A DNA stretch of 64,000 nt from Sphingomonas oryzagri (GTDB lineage Bacteria; Pseudomonadota; Alphaproteobacteria; Sphingomonadales; Sphingomonadaceae): assembly GCF_029906645.1 (NCBI RefSeq), contig NZ_JARYGZ010000003.1, positions 124,001-188,000 on the forward strand. The letters are read 5' to 3'. Shown piece after piece: positions 54,161 through 62,520 of the stretch. The translations under genes and the position numbers were made by a program. Every line of letters begins with the position of its first letter. The first letter of the stretch is position 1. Under the pieces are notes generated by a model that saw nothing but the letters and a program-made list of their open reading frames with translations, made no database searches and had not been told where the DNA came from.

Positions 54161-55477
54161 ATGCTCGGCCGGGCATGGGGGCGCCCGCCATTGTTCCTGC
54201 GGATCTTCGGGGTGATGCTGGCGGCGCTGATCGCGGCGCAGCTGCTCGATTTCGCACTGCTCGTGTCCGTCCCGCCGCCGACGCCGCGCCTCTATCCGAT
54301 CGCGGAGGTGGCGGAACTGCTCCATGGCGATGCCCCGCACGACACCGCCACTTACCGCGTCACCGAGACCACCAAGACGCCGGACGACGATGACGATCCG
54401 CGCACCCGCCGCCAGCGCGCGCAGCTGGCCCAGCGGCTCGGCGCGGGGCAGGCGGACGTGCGGCTCGATTTCGATCGGCCTCCGCTGTTCCTCGGTGGCC
54501 CTATGCGTCGCCCCCAGCATTGGAAGGACGAGCAGCGCGACCAGCTGCTGTTCGGCCATTTCGTCGCCTCGTTCCATCTGCCCGACGGGCGCTGGCGGGT
54601 GGTGCGCCCGGCCAGCCACGGGATCGAGCCGTGGCATTGGCGGATGCTGCTCTGGCTGTTCGGGCTGCTCGTCGCGGTGGCGCCCTTCGCCTGGTGGGTG
54701 GCGCGGCGTGTCGCCCAGCCGATCGGCCTGTTCGCGGATGCCGCCGGACGGCTCGGCCGCGATCCGCGCGCGGACCCGATGCCGGTCGAAGGGCCGGCCG
54801 AGGTCGCGGCCGCGGCCTCCGCCTTCAACGAGATGCAGGCGCGCATCCGCCGCTACGTCGACGATCGCGTGACGATGGCGGCGGCGATGGCGCACGATCT
54901 GCGCACGCCGCTGATGCGCCTGTCGCTGCGGGTCGAGAAAGCGGGGCCGGAACTGCGCCCGGCGATGGAGGCCGACATCGCGGAGATGCGCGAGATGATC
55001 GGCGCGGCGCTCGCCTTCGTGCGCGACATAGGCCGCCCGCCGCGTCGCCAGAAGCTCAGCCTGCGCGCGCTGGTCGAAAGCGTTGCCGACGAGATGGCGG
55101 ATATCGGCGCCGACGTGATGGTGGAACTGGGCGACGATATCGTCATCGAGGCGGACGTCGCGGGCCTGAAGTCGCTGCTCGCCAACCTGATCGGCAACGC
55201 CGTCGCCTATGCGGGCCAGGCGCGAGTCCGCATCGCGCGGCCTGCCGGTCATGCGCTGATCGAAGTGGCGGACGACGGACCGGGCCTGCCCGACGACATG
55301 CTGGAGCGCGTGTTCGAGCCGTTCTTCCGCGCCGAACCATCCCGCAACCGGGAGACCGGCGGCAGCGGCCTCGGCCTCGCGAGTGCGCGGGCGGTGGCGC
55401 GCGCGCACGGCGGCGACATCACGCTCATCAATCGCGCCGAAGGCGGTCTGCTGGCACGGGTGCTGCTGCCGCTTTGA
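54161..55477 (+). CDS. sensor histidine kinase (EnvZ/CpxA-like)
   Basis: The 438-residue kinase has a helix near residues 8-30, a Pro/Asp-rich periplasmic segment (TTKTPDDDDDPRTRRQ), a second helix near 165-185, HAMP, phospho-His245 in MAHDLRTPLMRL, and a HATPase domain (NLIGNAVAYAG, ETGGSGLGLASARAV). The acidic periplasmic run DDDDD could bind cations, which is speculative. I chose ATG 54161; GTG 54158 and an upstream TTG are alternatives. Confidence 0.9.
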   Translation: MLGRAWGRPPLFLRIFGVMLAALIAAQLLDFALLVSVPPPTPRLYPIAEVAELLHGDAPHDTATYRVTETTKTPDDDDDPRTRRQRAQLAQRLGAGQADVRLDFDRPPLFLGGPMRRPQHWKDEQRDQLLFGHFVASFHLPDGRWRVVRPASHGIEPWHWRMLLWLFGLLVAVAPFAWWVARRVAQPIGLFADAAGRLGRDPRADPMPVEGPAEVAAAASAFNEMQARIRRYVDDRVTMAAAMAHDLRTPLMRLSLRVEKAGPELRPAMEADIAEMREMIGAALAFVRDIGRPPRRQKLSLRALVESVADEMADIGADVMVELGDDIVIEADVAGLKSLLANLIGNAVAYAGQARVRIARPAGHALIEVADDGPGLPDDMLERVFEPFFRAEPSRNRETGGSGLGLASARAVARAHGGDITLINRAEGGLLARVLLPL

Positions 55478-55528
55478 AAGGGGCGCGGGGGGCGCTATCG
55501 CCGCCATGACAAAACAAAGGGAATCGTG

Positions 55529-56314
55529 ATGCGGACGCTGATTGTATCGTTGGGGGCGCTGCTGCTTTCGGGAACGGCGCTGGCCGATCCGCCGCAAACG
55601 GCGCCCGCGTCGGCACCGGCTCCCGCCAGCGACATCACGGTGAACGGCGCGGCGCAGAAGCCGGCGGTCACGCCGCTCGGCGGCGGCCACATCTTCATCA
55701 GCCCGATGGGCGAGCCGTTCCACACCGACAATGGCGTGTCGGCGGCAGAGCAGTGGTTTCGCGGCGCCGATGCCAACCACGACGATCGCATCACGCCCAA
55801 GGAGTTCGTCGACGACGCGATGCGCTTCTTCAAGGTGCTCGATCTCAATCACGATCACATCATCGATCCCGACGAGATCGAGAATTACGAGAGCGTGATC
55901 GCGCCGGAGATCCGCGTGCTGAGCACCTATGGCGATCCCAATCTCGCCAAGCAGGACGATGACGGCAACGTCACCGATCCGCCCTATCCGACGCGTCTCG
56001 GCGCCGGTCGCTTCGGCTTCCTCGACGCCCCCGAGCCGGTGGTGACGGCGGACACCAATTTCGATCGCGCGATCAGCGAGCAGGAATTCGCGACGACCGC
56101 GCTCAAGCGGTTCAAGATGCTCGACGTCAATGGCGACGGCGTGCTCACTCGTGACGAACTGCCCCGCCTCGATGTCCATCCGGAACGCCGCAACGGCCGC
56201 GGCAACCGGGATATCCAGGGCGGCGGCGGGCATCGCCACCACGGCGGCGGTGGCGGCATGGGCGGCGGCGGTATGGGTGGTGGAATGGGCGGCGGTGGCG
56301 GCTTCGGCGGCTGA
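55529..56314 (+). CDS. exported EF-hand calcium-binding protein with Gly-rich tail
   Basis: The 261-residue protein has a signal peptide (RTLIVSLGALLLSGTALA) and four EF-hand-type loops: DANHDDRITPKEF, DLNHDHIIDPDEI, DTNFDRAISEQEF and DVNGDGVLTRDEL. The C-terminus is Gly/His-rich (GGGGHRHHGGGGGMGGG). It probably binds Ca2+ in the periplasm. It starts at ATG 55529, with AAGGGA upstream. It is downstream of the two-component genes and may be their target. Confidence 0.85.
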   Translation: MRTLIVSLGALLLSGTALADPPQTAPASAPAPASDITVNGAAQKPAVTPLGGGHIFISPMGEPFHTDNGVSAAEQWFRGADANHDDRITPKEFVDDAMRFFKVLDLNHDHIIDPDEIENYESVIAPEIRVLSTYGDPNLAKQDDDGNVTDPPYPTRLGAGRFGFLDAPEPVVTADTNFDRAISEQEFATTALKRFKMLDVNGDGVLTRDELPRLDVHPERRNGRGNRDIQGGGGHRHHGGGGGMGGGGMGGGMGGGGGFGG

Positions 56315-56320
56315 GGCCGC

Positions 56321-56491
56321 TCAGGCCAGTACCGTCGCCAGGAACCAGATCCGGGTCGCCTGCGTGCGCATGATCGGCGCGCGGCAATAGCGGCAGACAC
56401 CGCGATGGACGTCGCCGTCGCTTTCCTTGCGGGCGGGTACGGGGGTGTGCTTGCCGATCCGGCAGCGCTCGGCGCGGGTGAGGCGGGCCAT
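56321..56491 (-). CDS. small zinc-ribbon-like hypothetical protein (56 aa)
   Basis: This 56-residue protein begins MARLTRAERCRIGKHTPVP and contains GVCRYCRAPIMRTQATRIW. AAGGAG lies 7 bases before the ATG, strong support for a real gene. The Cys/His order matches the small protein at 17777-17989. Function unknown. It converges with the EF-hand gene. Confidence 0.65.
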   Translation of the reverse strand: MARLTRAERCRIGKHTPVPARKESDGDVHRGVCRYCRAPIMRTQATRIWFLATVLA

Positions 56492-56563
56492 CGTCGTCTC
56501 CTTCCATGTGAGAAGACGTGGCCCGCGCTCCTTTCCCTTGAATGTCGCGGTGTTACAAATTGT

Positions 56564-57451
56564 TCAGCTTGGCAGCTTGCCGTCGAGGAAGCCGATGATC
56601 GCCGAGAAGTCCTTGGTGGCGCCGCCCGAATTGGCGAAGGCCTGGTAGAGCGATTCCGCCGCCGCGCCCATCGGCGTTGCCGCATCGACGCTGTGCGCGG
56701 CGCCCAGCGCGAGCTTGAGGTCCTTGAGCATGAGGCCCGCCGCGAATCCGCCTTCGTAGCCGCGATCGGCCGGGCTTTCCGGGCCGACGCCGGGCAACGG
56801 GCAGTAGGAGTTGAGCGACCAGCTCTGGCCGGTGGCCTTCGACGCGATGTCGAAGAAGGTCTGCGGATCGAGGCCGAGCCGCACCGCCAGCGCCAGCCCC
56901 TCGCAGGTGCCGACCATCTGGCTGGCGAGGATCAGGTTGTTGCAGATCTTGGCCGACTGGCCGGCGCCGCTCGCGCCGGCATGGATCACCGCCTTGCCCA
57001 TCTTGGCGAGGATCGGCTCTGCCTTGGCGAAGGCGCTGTCCGTGCCGCCGACCATGAAGGTAAGCGTGCCGCCGTTCGCCGCTGCGATGCCGCCCGAAAC
57101 CGGCGCGTCGACCGCCTCGAAGCCGAGCGCCGTGGCCTTCTCGGCGTTGCTGCGCGCGGTGGCGACGTCGATGGTCGAGCAGTCGATCAGCAAGGTGCCG
57201 GGCGCGATGACGCCGAACAGTTCTTCGTAGACGCCCGCGACATGCTTGCCGGCGGGCAGCATGGTGATGACCGCCTCGACGCCCTTTGCGGCCTCGACAG
57301 CGGAGGTGGCAGTGCTGCATCCGCCTTCCTTCGCGCGGGCCAGTGCGGCTTCGGCCAGGTCGAAAGCGACGACCTCATGCCCCGCCTTGGCGAGATTGAG
57401 CGCCATGCCGCCGCCCATGTTGCCGAGCCCGATGAAACCGATCTTCGCCAT
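56564..57451 (-). CDS. mmsB: 3-hydroxyisobutyrate dehydrogenase
   Basis: The 295-residue enzyme oxidises 3-hydroxyisobutyrate to methylmalonate semialdehyde in valine degradation. It has an N-terminal dinucleotide loop (IGFIGLGNMGGGMA), substrate-site DAPVSGGIAAANGGTL, and the catalytic Lys in GAGQSAKICNNLIL. It lies downstream of the enoyl-CoA hydratase gene, separated by a GC-rich palindromic repeat. Confidence 0.95.
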   Translation of the reverse strand: MAKIGFIGLGNMGGGMALNLAKAGHEVVAFDLAEAALARAKEGGCSTATSAVEAAKGVEAVITMLPAGKHVAGVYEELFGVIAPGTLLIDCSTIDVATARSNAEKATALGFEAVDAPVSGGIAAANGGTLTFMVGGTDSAFAKAEPILAKMGKAVIHAGASGAGQSAKICNNLILASQMVGTCEGLALAVRLGLDPQTFFDIASKATGQSWSLNSYCPLPGVGPESPADRGYEGGFAAGLMLKDLKLALGAAHSVDAATPMGAAAESLYQAFANSGGATKDFSAIIGFLDGKLPS

Positions 57452-57470
57452 ATGTCTCTCCTCGTTGTTT

Positions 57471-57559
57471 CCCCTCCCGCTTGGGGGAGGGGTTAGGGGA
57501 GGGGATGGCGAAACGCAGCTGCGCCCTCCCCCGACCCCTCCCGCAAGCGGGAGGGGAGG
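57471..57559. repeat. GC-rich palindromic element (CCCCTCCCGC family)
   Basis: CCCCTCCCGCTTGGGGGAGG at the left and CCCGCAAGCGGGAGGGG at the right form local hairpins and can pair with each other around a GCAGCTGC centre. It fills the gap between enoyl-CoA hydratase and mmsB. Confidence 0.75.
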
Positions 57560-57563
57560 TGGC

Positions 57564-58343
57564 TCACTTGCCCTTCCATTCCCCCTGCCGCTTGGCGACG
57601 AAGGCGCTCATGCCTTCCATCTTGTCCTCGGTGGCACACAGGCCGGCGAACAGGCGGCGCTCGAACAGGATGCCCTGCTGCAACGTCGTCTCGAACGCGG
57701 CGTTGACCATTTCCTTGTTGGCGATGGCGGCCAGCGGCGGCATCGCCGCGATCGCCTGCGCGGTCTTCAGCGCCTCCTCGATCAGTTGATCGGCGGGGAC
57801 GACGCGCGCGACGAGATTGGCGCGCTCGGCTTCCTCGGCGCCCATCATCCGGCCGGTGAGGCACATCTCCATCGACTTGGCCTTGCCGATCGCCCTGGTC
57901 AGCCGCTGCGATCCGCCCATGCCGGGGGCTACGCCCAGCTTGATCTCGGGCTGGCCGAACTTGGCGGTGTCGGCGGCGATGATGAAGTCGCACATCATCG
58001 CCAGCTCGCAGCCGCCGCCGAGCGCGAAGCCCGCGACCGCCGCGATCACGGGTTTGCGCGTGCGGGTGAAATCCTCCCAGCCACCGAAGAAGTTGGTGGC
58101 GTAGGCGTGGGCGAAGCCCATCGATTCCATCTGCTTGATGTCGGCACCCGCCGCAAACGCCTTCTCGCTGCCGGTGACGACCATGCAACGCTGTTCCGGG
58201 TCGGCATCGTAGGCGCGCGCCACCGCCACCATGTCGGCCAGCACCTGTGAATTGAGCGCGTTCAGCGCCTGCGGGCGGTTGATGCGGACGAGGGTGACGG
58301 CGCCGTGCTTCTCGACCAGCAGCGTCTCGTAGGTATCGCTCAT
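57564..58343 (-). CDS. enoyl-CoA hydratase
   Basis: The 259-residue crotonase has AAGADIKQM (oxyanion-hole region) and [16 protein letters not shown]. Its catalytic residues lie in the [21 protein letters not shown] segment. In this cluster it should hydrate methacrylyl-CoA in valine breakdown. I chose ATG 58343, which overlaps the acyl-CoA dehydrogenase stop by 4 bases. Confidence 0.92.
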   Translation of the reverse strand: MSDTYETLLVEKHGAVTLVRINRPQALNALNSQVLADMVAVARAYDADPEQRCMVVTGSEKAFAAGADIKQMESMGFAHAYATNFFGGWEDFTRTRKPVIAAVAGFALGGGCELAMMCDFIIAADTAKFGQPEIKLGVAPGMGGSQRLTRAIGKAKSMEMCLTGRMMGAEEAERANLVARVVPADQLIEEALKTAQAIAAMPPLAAIANKEMVNAAFETTLQQGILFERRLFAGLCATEDKMEGMSAFVAKRQGEWKGK

Positions 58344-59485
58344 TGCTTCATCATCTCCCGTGCGACGATCATCTTCATGACCTCGTTGGTGCCTTCGAGG
58401 ATGCGGTGGACGCGCAGGTCCCGCCACAGTTTCTCGATCGGATAATCCTGCAGATAGCCGTAGCCGCCGTGCATCTGGAGCGCACGATCGACCACCGCCG
58501 ATCCGGTATCGGTGGCGAGGCGCTTGGCCATGGCGGCGAACCTGGTCTTGTCGTGGCTGCCCGCCGTCACCTTGGCGGCCGCCATGTAGAGGAGCGCGCG
58601 CGCCGCCTCCAGCTCGGTCGCCATGTCGGCGAGGCCGAACTGGGTGTTCTGGAAATCGACGATCCGCGTGCCGAACTGGCGGCGCTCGGACGTGTATTTC
58701 AGCGCCTCGTCGAGCGCGCGCTGCGCGCCGCCCAGCGAGCAGGCGCCGATGTTGAGCCGCCCGCCGTCGAGGCCGGACATCGCGATCTTGAAGCCATCGC
58801 CCTCATTGCCGACGAGGTTCTCCACCGGCACGCGCACGCCGTCGAAATTGACCTGCGCGGTCGGCTGCGAGCGCCAGCCGAGCTTCTTCTCGTTGGCGCC
58901 GAAGGAGACGCCCGGCATATCCTTCTCGATCACGAGGCAGGAGATGCCCTTGGGGCCGTCCTGCCCGGTGCGGACCATGACGACGTAGATCTCGTTCTCG
59001 CCGCCGCCCGAGATGAACGCCTTGGAGCCGGTGACGACATAATGGTCGCCGTCCTTCACCGCCCTGGTCTTGAGCGCGGCGGCGTCGGAGCCGGAACCCG
59101 GCTCGGTCAGGCAATAGGAGGCGATCGTGTCGCAGGTGACGAGGCTCGGCAGGTACTTCGCCTTCACGGCCTCGCTGCCGAACGTGTCGATCATCCACGC
59201 GGCCATGTTGTGGATGGAGATGAAGGCGCTGGTGGAGGGGCAGCCATAGGCCATCGCCTCCATGATCAGCGCCGATTCGAGCCGCCCGAGGCCGATTCCG
59301 CCGGACTCCTCGCTGACGTAGATCGCGCCGAAGCCGAGCTCGGCCGCCGCCTTCACCGTGTCGCGCGGGAAGATGTGATGCTCGTCCCACTCCGCCGCGT
59401 GGGGCGTGATGGCGTCTGCGGTGAAACGACGGGCGAGTTCCTGGATCTCGCGCTGGTCGTCGGTGAGGTCGAATTGTCCCGTCAT
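58340..59485 (-). CDS. acyl-CoA dehydrogenase (isobutyryl-CoA type)
   Basis: The 381-residue flavoenzyme ([17 protein letters not shown] at the start; [22 protein letters not shown]/substrate motif; [20 protein letters not shown] at the end) is placed with mmsA and mmsB, so isobutyryl-CoA is the likely substrate. I chose ATG 59485; the longer upstream frame (with a WMPDQVRHDE-like stretch) is translation of the palindromic repeat and is not part of the protein. Confidence 0.92.
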   Translation of the reverse strand: MTGQFDLTDDQREIQELARRFTADAITPHAAEWDEHHIFPRDTVKAAAELGFGAIYVSEESGGIGLGRLESALIMEAMAYGCPSTSAFISIHNMAAWMIDTFGSEAVKAKYLPSLVTCDTIASYCLTEPGSGSDAAALKTRAVKDGDHYVVTGSKAFISGGGENEIYVVMVRTGQDGPKGISCLVIEKDMPGVSFGANEKKLGWRSQPTAQVNFDGVRVPVENLVGNEGDGFKIAMSGLDGGRLNIGACSLGGAQRALDEALKYTSERRQFGTRIVDFQNTQFGLADMATELEAARALLYMAAAKVTAGSHDKTRFAAMAKRLATDTGSAVVDRALQMHGGYGYLQDYPIEKLWRDLRVHRILEGTNEVMKMIVAREMMKQ

Positions 59486-59496
59486 CTTTTCACTTT

Positions 59497-59531
59497 CGTC
59501 ATGCCGGACTTGATCCGGCATCCAGAGCCAC
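59497..59531 (+). repeat. left 35-bp terminal inverted repeat of the GIY-YIG unit
   Basis: It begins CGTCATGCCGGACTTGATCC and contains the hairpin TGCCGGA/TCCGGCA, followed by ATCCAGAGCCAC. It ends 12 bases before the nuclease ATG. Confidence 0.85.
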
Positions 59532-59543
59532 GAACAATGCCCC

Positions 59544-59873
59544 ATGCCGAAGCAGCCCGCCGTCTATATCCTCGCCAACGACCGGAATGGCACCCTCTAT
59601 ATCGGCGTCACATCCGATCTGATGGCGCGCCTCTATCAGCACCGCGCCAAGGAGATCGAAGGCTTCACCAGCCGATACGAAGTCTCCCGCCTCGTCTGGT
59701 TCGAGATGCACGAGACGATGGAGAGCGCAATCCTGCGGGAAAAGCAGCTCAAGAATTGGCGCCGCATCTGGAAGATCGAGCTTATCGAGGCAGACAACCC
59801 GCTGTGGCGCGATCTCGCCGAAGATCTCGGTTTCGATCCTCTTGCGTCACCTACCCCTTCTTCGTCATCCTGA
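59544..59873 (+). CDS. GIY-YIG nuclease domain protein (109 aa)
   Basis: The stand-alone GIY-YIG domain has VYI at 7-9 and LYIGVT at 18-23, Arg29, His33, Tyr45 and Glu66 in the ILREKQLKNWRR helix, so the nuclease site looks complete. The end is a Ser/Pro tail read from repeat-adjacent DNA. Related single-domain proteins (YhbQ/UPF0213-like) are common, with poorly known roles. Here the gene is enclosed by inverted repeats and is opposite in direction to the operon it interrupts. Confidence 0.88.
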   Translation: MPKQPAVYILANDRNGTLYIGVTSDLMARLYQHRAKEIEGFTSRYEVSRLVWFEMHETMESAILREKQLKNWRRIWKIELIEADNPLWRDLAEDLGFDPLASPTPSSSS

Positions 59874-59945
59874 CGAAAGTCAGGATCCAGAGCCTCAAAC
59901 GAAGCCGCCTGTGGCTCTGGATCCCGGATCAAGTCCGGGATGACG
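59863..59945. repeat. 83-bp palindromic element at the right end of the GIY-YIG unit
   Basis: The left half (59863-59894) begins CGTCATCCTGACGAAAGTC and reaches ATCCAGAGCC. The right half (59911-59945) runs GTGGCTCTGGAT to GATGACG. It has the same architecture and almost the same length as the four 85-bp repeats. Confidence 0.8.
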
Positions 59946-59970
59946 GGTGAAAGACGCATCAGCCGCCTTC

Positions 59971-61467
59971 TCACCCCATCGTGGGGATGACGAAGCTGCT
60001 GTCGCCCTGGGCGGAGCCGTCGGGCCAGCGGCCGGTGACGGTCTTGACCTTGGTCCAGAACTTCACGCCTTCCATGCCGTGCTGGTTGGTGTCGCCGAAC
60101 GCCGAGCGCTTCCAGCCGCCGAACGTGTGGTAGGCGACCGGCACCGGGATCGGCACGTTGATACCGACCATGCCGACATTGACGCGCGCGGCGAACTCGC
60201 GGGCGGCGTGGCCGTTGCGCGTGAAGATCGCGACGCCGTTGCCGTACTGGTGCTTGGAGGGAAGGGCCACCGCCTCCTCGAAATCCTTGGCGCGGACGAT
60301 CTGGAGGACCGGGCCGAAGATTTCTTCCTGATAGGTGCGCATGTCGGTCGTCACGCGATCGAACAGGGTCGGGCCGACGAAGAAGCCCTCCTCATGGCCC
60401 TGCAGCTTGAAGCCGCGCCCGTCGATGACCAGCTCGGCGCCCTCGTCGATGCCCATCTGGATGTAGTTCTCGATCTTCGCCTTGTGCGCGGCGGTGACCA
60501 CGGGTCCGTAATGCGCATCCGGATCGGTCGAGACGCCGACGCGCAGCGCCTCGATCGCCGGTATCAGCTTGGCCTTGAGCCGCTCGGCGGTGTCCTCGCC
60601 CACCGGCACCACCACCGGCAGCGCCATGCAGCGCTCGCCCGCCGAACCGAAGGCGGCACCGGCGAGATCGTTCACCACCTGATCGAGATCGGCGTCGGGC
60701 ATGACGATGCCGTGATTCTTGGCGCCGCCCATCGCCTGCACGCGCTTGCCGGCCGCGACGCCACGCGAATAGACGTAGTGCGCGATGTCGGACGAGCCGA
60801 CGAAGCTGACGGCCGAGATCGCCGGATGATCGAGGATCGCGTCGACCATCTCCTTGTCGCCATGGACGACCTGCAGGATGCCCTCGGGAAGCCCCGCCTC
60901 GCGGAACAGCTCGCACAGCATGTTGGGCACCGACGGGTCGCGCTCGGACGGCTTCAGGATGAAGGCGTTGCCGGTGGCGATCGCGACGCCGGACATCCAC
61001 AGCGGGATCATCGCCGGGAAGTTGAACGGGGTGATGCCCGCGCCGATGCCGAGCGGCTGGCGGAAGCTCCACACGTCGATGCCGGGGCCGGCCCCTTGCG
61101 TGAACTCGCCCTTCAGCACGTGCGGGATGCCGCAGCAGAATTCGATCACCTCCAGGCCGCGCTGGATGTCGCCCTTGGCGTCGGCGATCACCTTGCCATG
61201 TTCGGAGGAGAGGACATGGGCGAGCTTGTCCATGTCGCGCTCGACCAGTTCCTTGAACTTGAACATCACGCGGGCGCGGCGCTGCGGGTTCACCGCGGCC
61301 CAGGCGGGCTGCGCGGCCTGCGCGGCGGCGATCGCCTTCTCCAGATCGGCCTGCGTGCCGAGCGCGACGCGCTTCTGCACCTTGCCGCTGTTGGGATCGA
61401 AGATGTCGCCGTAGCGGGCGGCTTCCGTCTCGGTGGCACCTGCGATCATGTGGCCGACGTCGTGCAT
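59971..61467 (-). CDS. mmsA: CoA-acylating methylmalonate-semialdehyde dehydrogenase
   Basis: The 498-residue aldehyde dehydrogenase converts methylmalonate semialdehyde to propionyl-CoA, the last step of this valine route. Catalytic Cys lies in GSAGERCMAL. The family markers are ITPFNFPAMIPLWM and GGAKNHGIVMPDAD. GGAG precedes ATG 61467. It is divergent from a LysR gene with a palindromic site between them. Confidence 0.95.
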   Translation of the reverse strand: MHDVGHMIAGATETEAARYGDIFDPNSGKVQKRVALGTQADLEKAIAAAQAAQPAWAAVNPQRRARVMFKFKELVERDMDKLAHVLSSEHGKVIADAKGDIQRGLEVIEFCCGIPHVLKGEFTQGAGPGIDVWSFRQPLGIGAGITPFNFPAMIPLWMSGVAIATGNAFILKPSERDPSVPNMLCELFREAGLPEGILQVVHGDKEMVDAILDHPAISAVSFVGSSDIAHYVYSRGVAAGKRVQAMGGAKNHGIVMPDADLDQVVNDLAGAAFGSAGERCMALPVVVPVGEDTAERLKAKLIPAIEALRVGVSTDPDAHYGPVVTAAHKAKIENYIQMGIDEGAELVIDGRGFKLQGHEEGFFVGPTLFDRVTTDMRTYQEEIFGPVLQIVRAKDFEEAVALPSKHQYGNGVAIFTRNGHAAREFAARVNVGMVGINVPIPVPVAYHTFGGWKRSAFGDTNQHGMEGVKFWTKVKTVTGRWPDGSAQGDSSFVIPTMG

Positions 61468-61549
61468 CTGCGACTCTCCTCGATTGTCGTTTCCACCGCC
61501 ATGGGCCTATGCAGAGGCGCAGGCAAGATCGCCGAACTGCAAGGCAAGG

Positions 61550-61563
61550 CTGCAAATATGCAG
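61550..61563. promoter_or_regulatory. palindrome CTGCA-AATA-TGCAG in the mmsA/lysR gap
   Basis: This is a perfect 5-bp inverted repeat with a 4-base spacer, 17 bases before the lysR ATG. Additional CTGCAA copies lie just upstream. It is a candidate LysR binding site for self-regulation or for mmsA control. Confidence 0.45.
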
Positions 61564-61580
61564 GACGAGGAGCGGACACG

Positions 61581-62480
61581 ATGAACTGGGACGACATGCG
61601 CGTCTTCCTCGCGCTGGCGCGTTCGGGAACGCTGGCCCGTGCCGCCGCGCTCGTGGAGCAGGACGCGACCACCGTGGCGCGCCGCATCCAGCGGCTGGAG
61701 GCGGCGCTGGCCACCACCCTGTTCGAGCATGGCGCCACCGGCCAGACCCTCACCGAAAGCGGCCACCGCCTGCTCGCCCATGCCGAGGCGATGGAGGCGG
61801 GTGCGCGCGCGGTGGCGCAGCAGGCGGAGAGCGGCGCGGGGCTGGGCGGCACGATCCGCATCAGCGTGTCGGAAGGCTTCGGCATGGGCTTCATGGCGCC
61901 GCGCCTGCCCGGCTTCACCGAAGCGCATCCGGGCATCGCGCTCGATCTGATCGCGTCGACCGGCTTCCTCAATCCCTCCCGGCGCGAGGCGGACATTGCG
62001 ATCATGCTGGCGCGGCCCAAGGGCGGGCCGTTGATCGCGGCCAAGCTCACCGACTATCGGCTCGGCGTCTATGCGAGCGCGGATTATCTTGCGGCGACCG
62101 GGCCGGTGGAAAGCGTCGAAGCGCTGACCCGGCGGCGGCTGGTCGGCTATGTGCCCGACCTGATCTTCGCGCCCGAGCTGCGCTATCTCGCCGAGGTGGA
62201 CGAGCGGCTGGAGCCGGCGATCCGCTCCTCCAGCATCTCCGCCCAGGCCCTGCTGATCGCCGGCGGGGCGGGGTGCGGCATCCTGCCCTGCTTCATGGGC
62301 GACCGTCATCCGGCGCTCGTCCGCCTGCTGGCGCAGGAGGTCGCGATCGAGCGGAGCTTCTGGCTGGTCGTCCATCGCGACATGCGCCGCGTCGCGCGGA
62401 TCGAAGCGTTCATCGGATGGCTGCGCGAGGAAGTCTCGGCGGCGCAGCCGACCCTGCTCGGCAAGGCGTTCAAAAAGTAG
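61581..62480 (+). CDS. LysR-family transcriptional regulator
   Basis: The 299-residue regulator has an N-terminal winged helix (MRVFLALARSGTLARAAALVEQDATTVARRIQRLEAAL) and a periplasmic-binding-like effector domain. It is divergent from mmsA, so it may control valine degradation, an inference from position. ATG 61581 is preceded by GAGGAG. Confidence 0.9.
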   Translation: MNWDDMRVFLALARSGTLARAAALVEQDATTVARRIQRLEAALATTLFEHGATGQTLTESGHRLLAHAEAMEAGARAVAQQAESGAGLGGTIRISVSEGFGMGFMAPRLPGFTEAHPGIALDLIASTGFLNPSRREADIAIMLARPKGGPLIAAKLTDYRLGVYASADYLAATGPVESVEALTRRRLVGYVPDLIFAPELRYLAEVDERLEPAIRSSSISAQALLIAGGAGCGILPCFMGDRHPALVRLLAQEVAIERSFWLVVHRDMRRVARIEAFIGWLREEVSAAQPTLLGKAFKK

Positions 62481-62504
62481 GTTGAAAAACATTGCGAGCC
62501 ATAT

Positions 62505-62520
62505 CATTAGGAAACTAATG
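62505..62520. promoter_or_regulatory. inverted repeat CATTAG-GAAA-CTAATG over the marR start codon
   Basis: The two 6-base arms are perfect inverted copies. The last three bases are the ATG of the MarR gene, and the ribosome-binding AGG lies inside. It is a candidate MarR operator for autorepression, or a start-masking hairpin. Confidence 0.5.

Larger units (their letters stand above)
59497..59945. mobile_element. 449-bp unit with 35-bp terminal inverted repeats carrying a GIY-YIG gene
   Basis: The left end 59497-59531 and the right end 59911-59945 are inverted copies matching at 33 of 35 bases. The two differences (G/C swaps at positions 7 and 23) are compensatory, so each end keeps its own internal hairpin. 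Between the ends lies one intact gene for a GIY-YIG nuclease. The unit separates the acyl-CoA dehydrogenase gene from mmsA, both on the minus strand. Mobility is inferred from structure. Confidence 0.6.

Noticed and set aside
59486-59545. N-terminal extension of the acyl-CoA dehydrogenase with a WMPDQVRHDE-like stretch.
   Set aside because: It is the translation of the palindromic repeat end. The conserved protein begins at ATG 59485.
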